From contig JARWKL010000003.1 in NCBI GenBank assembly GCA_029961685.1, forward strand, positions 16,726,884-16,790,883: 64,000 bases of DNA. Direction: 5' to 3'. The notes beneath the pieces were generated by a model. The model ran no database searches and was not told the origin of the DNA. It saw only the letters and a program-made list of their open reading frames with translations. The stretch comes from Aristolochia californica (Eukaryota; Streptophyta; Magnoliopsida; Piperales; Aristolochiaceae). Positions 60,120 through 64,000 of this stretch are shown piece after piece. The position numbers and the translations under genes were made by a program. Every line of letters begins with the position of its first letter. The stretch's first letter is position 1.

Positions 60120-61185
60120 CCTCTTACAAGAGATATCAGAAGTCTTACCCCTTTTTAAGTCCTATTGTGCCATGGTGTCTACTCAGTTCAACACTACCTT
60201 AAAGATTCTTTGCTCTGATAATGATGAGGAATATCTCTCTACAAACTTCCAATCTTTTTGTCAGGAAAAATGCATAATTCATCAAACCTCTACTATCTAC
60301 ACACCACAACAAAGTAGTTCCATTGAAAGAAAAAATACACACCTTCTTGAATATGCTCAAGCTCTACTCCACCATATACATATGCCTCATTTCTACTAGC
60401 CCCATGCCATCCTCACAACCTGTTATCTAATTAACATGTTACCTTCTATTGTGCCTGGTAACTAGACACCATATTCTTACCCTTTCTTTCAAGTGATAAG
60501 CTATTTTCTCTTCCTTTTTTTGGGTGTTCCTATTTTGTTCATAATACTTTCCCATATACTACTAAATTGAATTGCAAGGCAATTAAATGTATTTTTTGTG
60601 GTACTCTCGTACTCAGAAAAGATATGTCTATTATAATCCATCTCTTATGAAAATATTGTTTCTAGTGATGTCATACTTTGAGGACCAACCCTTTTACCCG
60701 TCCACTGGTGCCTCACCTAGTTTTTCTATAGCCAATGAGTTTCCTAAACCTCTTGTGACAATTGACGAGTCAACAACTCTTTTCTGTCTTGATGGACCTG
60801 CCTTGCCCCCAAAAGCATTGGCCAAGACTACACCTTTAGAGTCTCTAGATTTCTTTGAGGTAAGCTCTTCTTCTCCACCTCCTATTTTTTGTCCTTCATT
60901 TGACACTTGGCTCACCACTCTTCTTAAAGAACCTAGAGCAAGCACCTGACTTTCTACCTATAACCCCATTGCTCATTTTTTTTCTACCCATCGGTTATCA
61001 CCATACTGCTATCAGTTTCTTGCCTCTATTTCTTCTCTAGCTATTACTCAATCTTATCAGGATGCCCTACAGGATCCAGGGTGGAAAGCAGGAATGGATG
61101 ATGAAATGATAGCTCTTTACGAGAATCAAACGCGGCACCTTGTTTCCTTACCATCTAGAAAAAAGCCGGTGGGCTGTAAATGGGT
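60120..61185 (+). pseudogene. Copia-6 integrase and start of RT
   Basis: Continues the integrase after the Fam-A insertion: LKILCSDNDEEYLSTNF near 60200, QTSTIYTPQQSSSIERKNTHLLEYA near 60290 (catalytic D and E regions), a stop at 60398, then linker frames (60587-60949). The RT start DALQDPGWKAGMDDEMIAL lies near 61070 and KPVGCKWV near 61163. It is interrupted at 61185 and resumes at 63862. Confidence 0.83.
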
Positions 61186-63861
61186 TGTTGACTTTATGAA
61201 AAAGAAAAAAATACTTCATTGACTTATTATAATCAGAGTACATGAGCCTCTATTTATAATAGAGGAAGGTAGTAGAGTCCAATTACAATAGAACTACATT
61301 TGTCCCAATTACACCCAAACTCTAACACTTAAAGATAAGTCCTATCATAATTAAATAACTCAATATAAATAAATGAAAAACATAACTCAAACTAGAACTC
61401 TTCTAGGATGTGACCATAAGATAAAGATGCTAGCTTGTGGTTATCTTTGTGAGTCATTCTTGATCTTTTAACCAACTTGTGGTTATCTTTGTGAGTCTTT
61501 CTTGATCTTCCAACTTATGTGATAAGGATACCAGCTCGTGGTAATCATGGTGGATCCTATTTCTTATGGGCTAGGGCCCATCTTCCAATACTCCCCTCAT
61601 GCTGGGGGTGAGAGAACATCATGAATTCCCAACTTGATGCTAATAATGTATAGAATCTTTTTGTATAAAATGACAACCCTCTATATCTTCCAATACTCCC
61701 CCTCATGTTGGTACTCTCGTTCATGACACCCAACTGGCATATGACGAGTGAGAGTAAAATCACTTCAGGTCGTATGACATTGCTCCATAATCCAGTCAAA
61801 TAACTCATGCAGGATGTTCAACACACTCCTATCTTTTGTAGGTAGTGCCACTCCTATTAATGTAGGAAGTGGGTCTATACGTTGTACGGAAGTGTAATAA
61901 AAAAACTCTTCCATCACCATGTCCCTCCACAGAACAACGACTCTCAAGTGGTAGGAGTAATAAATGTCAATTCAAGGGGGTATAACATAGAGTTTGTAAT
62001 AAACTCTTCCATCACAGTGAAATAACATAGATGTCATTACGGGTAGTAGATTTAGTTATAAGCTCCTCCATCACGATGATGTAACATATACTAAGGCCAC
62101 TTTTTCTTCAATAATAATGTCTCATCCAAAGAGACTCAATAGCTGCAGCTGAATATAATAAGGCCATTTTTCCAACACATATAACACGAACCAAAATAAT
62201 AAACCTTGTAAAAGGACCCATGAAATAATTCGATATAAAAATTTCTTCCTAGATGCACAAACTTCAATTGTGCTCCCTCTTTCTTGAATATTTTGGTCAC
62301 ATAAAACTTATCCACAACATATGGTATAAAATACCTCTTTCTCGTACTTCTTGTACATACCTCAAACTGGGAGGTAATGGCAGTGATCTCAGCTTGAACC
62401 AAATATCATAGATGTAGTAATATGCCCAAATAAGAGAGATGTATAAATAAGCCCTCAAACCAGGGAGAAGTGAGATATTTTCCTGATATAGCAACTCAAA
62501 AAGTGACACAAAACAATGGGCTTAAATTTCGGATTTTTCAATGTAATAGAATACTAGCATGACCTTTGATTTTTTCAATGCGAATATATCTTTAAATATA
62601 GATCAGATTGACATGAAATTTTCTCTTTATGAATCTAGACTTAAATAAATTTCATCCAAGTATAATTTCTCTTCATAAAATATAATTATTAGAAAATAAA
62701 TAATATAATAGATTTCGGTCTCTGTCATCTGGTTGAACTAAGCATTGTTTCTCTTTTTTTTCCAGCATGACCATTGACTCTTCGAAGATCAATCTCTCCT
62801 TATAAAAAACTCGGATCAAGAGTTGGTTGAATAGGTAAGAAAATAAGCTTATAGATATTTATTTTGATATATAATTCTCCATATAAAGTCTCGTTCTTGA
62901 TAGTATAAAATACCTCGAAAGTTTAAGCTTTCTGCTACTGCTCAAACATTTTTTTCAATTTGACTTTCGTTGCTTCAAATATCGATTTCTCTTAGTAGAT
63001 AAATCCATTTGAAATTTGGTTAAATATGTAAGAGAATAGACTTATAGATATTTCTTTTGATATATTTTTATCCATATAAAGTCTCGTTATTTATAGCATA
63101 AAATACTTCGGAAGTTGAAGGTTTTTGCTGCTGGTCGAACCTCTTTTGTAATCTGACCTTCTCTGCTTCAAATATCGATTTCTCGTTGTAGATAACTCTG
63201 ATTGGAAAAAAAATATTTTTCCTTGGAAATTAGACTTGAATATATTTCCTTAAATATATAATTTTCAATAGAAAATCTCAGTATAGAGGTGAAAAACATT
63301 AAACAACTAACAAGTATAGGGACTGAAAAAAATAATTATGAACCCTAATTGCTAGAGATAATAGATCAGAAAAAAGATCTCATTATCTTTGTGGGTTGAC
63401 CAAGTCAACTTATAGAACCTGCTCTGATACCATGTTGAATTTATGGAAATGAAAATGACTTCATTGACTTATTATAATCGGAGTACATGAACCTCTATTT
63501 ATAATAGAGGAAAGTAGTAGAGTCCAATTACAATAAAACTACCTTTGTCTCAATTACACCTAAACTCTAACACTTAAAGATAAGCCCTATCACAATTAAA
63601 TAACTCAATATAAATAAAAGACAAACATAACTCAATATAAAGATGTTACCTCATGGTTATCTTTGTGAGTCCTTCTTGTTCTTCCAACCAGGTTGTGTTT
63701 ATCTTCGTGAGTCTTTCTTGATTTTCCAACTTATGTGATAAGGATGCTAACTCGTGGTAATCATGGTGGGTCCTATTTCTTATGGGCTTGGGCCCATATT
63801 CCAACACTCTTAGATATGTAGACCTTCCTTGGTTGTGTGGGCTTGGGCCCATCTTCCAACA
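61186..63861 (-). mobile_element. Complete Fam-A element (2676 bp)
   Basis: Exact target duplication TGGGT at 61181-61185 and 63862-63866, within copia-6 RT. 3' LTR at 61186-61590 (outer end at 61695), 5' LTR at 63433-63861, PBS at 63421-63432 (exact TGGTATCAGAGC on the minus strand). The inner polypurine tract abuts 61590 and the outer one lies at about 61696-61710. The leader carries the tandem repeat at 62817-63205. The relic between the tracts reads KKILYIISIKLGIHDVLSPP. It is the best reference copy for the family. Confidence 0.95.
62817..63205. repeat. Two-copy tandem repeat in Fam-A leader
   Basis: Two direct copies, about 62817-63007 and 63008-63205, homologous to the pair at 172-543. 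Confidence 0.75.
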
Positions 63862-64000
63862 TGGGTCTTCATTGTCAAACAAAATCCAAATGGCACAGTG
63901 ACCCCCCTTATAGCCTGCCTTGTGGCTAAAGGTTATAACCAATGTTATAAGAGTGATTTATGAGGAAAACATTTCTCTAGTCGTCAATCTCAACTCGATG
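63862..64000 (+). pseudogene. Copia-6 RT, continuation (runs off right edge)
   Basis: Starts with the target copy tgggt, then encodes FIVKQNPNGTVTPLIACLVAKG, the continuation of KPVGCKWV at 61163-61185 and a standard part of copia RT. The rest lies outside the window. Confidence 0.85.

Overview
This is nuclear DNA from a flowering plant. There is one intact-looking host gene, a single-exon GeBP/DUF573 transcription factor at 4377-5285. Almost all the rest is nested plant LTR retrotransposons with Met-tRNA type primer binding sites (TGGTATCAGAGC) and 5-bp target duplications. I cannot name the species. All element coding regions carry stops and frameshifts, so they are fossils. Family names used here (Fam-A, copia-1 to copia-6, gypsy-1 to gypsy-3) are local labels.

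Layout. 1-1201: the 5' end of a minus-strand non-coding LTR element (Fam-A) running off the left edge, sitting in the 3' end of a chromovirus-like Gypsy element (1202-1786). 1787-7619: the only low-copy-looking stretch, holding the GeBP gene. 7620-13400: copia-1 on minus, with 3' LTR, RNase H, RT, integrase, protease and gag but no 5' LTR. 13405-19098: stacked and inverted Fam-A copies. 19545-20035, 24340-24482 and 27547-27870: arrays of a GATC-rich palindromic repeat. 20456-24075: a copia 3' end split by a full Fam-A element. 24488-27541: another full Fam-A element. 27888-29770: copia-2 (LTR, RNase H, RT). 29771-34515: gypsy-2, full gag-pol without 3' LTR, fused to copia-3 (34516-38559). Copia-3's 5' LTR abuts copia-4 (38560-40218). 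40637-44172: an LTR of the copia-1 family, a gypsy-3 3' end and a partial TRIM. 44420-47880: a Fam-A element holding a solo LTR of the copia-2 type. 48291-55772: copia-5 (gag and 5' LTR), split by a gag-only three-LTR Gypsy-type element (48827-53913) and a TRIM (54828-55206). 57041-64000: copia-6, split by two Fam-A elements, one of which holds a TRIM.

The main unusual system is Fam-A, with about ten copies. It has 0.4-kb LTRs, no proteins and two successive polypurine tracts about 105 bp apart. The stretch between them is a shrunken relic of the RNase H C-terminus of a copia-2-like element. This marks Fam-A as a deletion derivative that probably used copia-2-type proteins. Two LTRs end at the outer tract rather than the inner one. 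Other notable points are a Gypsy gag frame that reads through the LTR/PBS junction, a TR-GAG with the structure LTR-int-LTR-int-LTR, TRIMs whose ends look Gypsy-like, and a minisatellite that varies between Fam-A copies.
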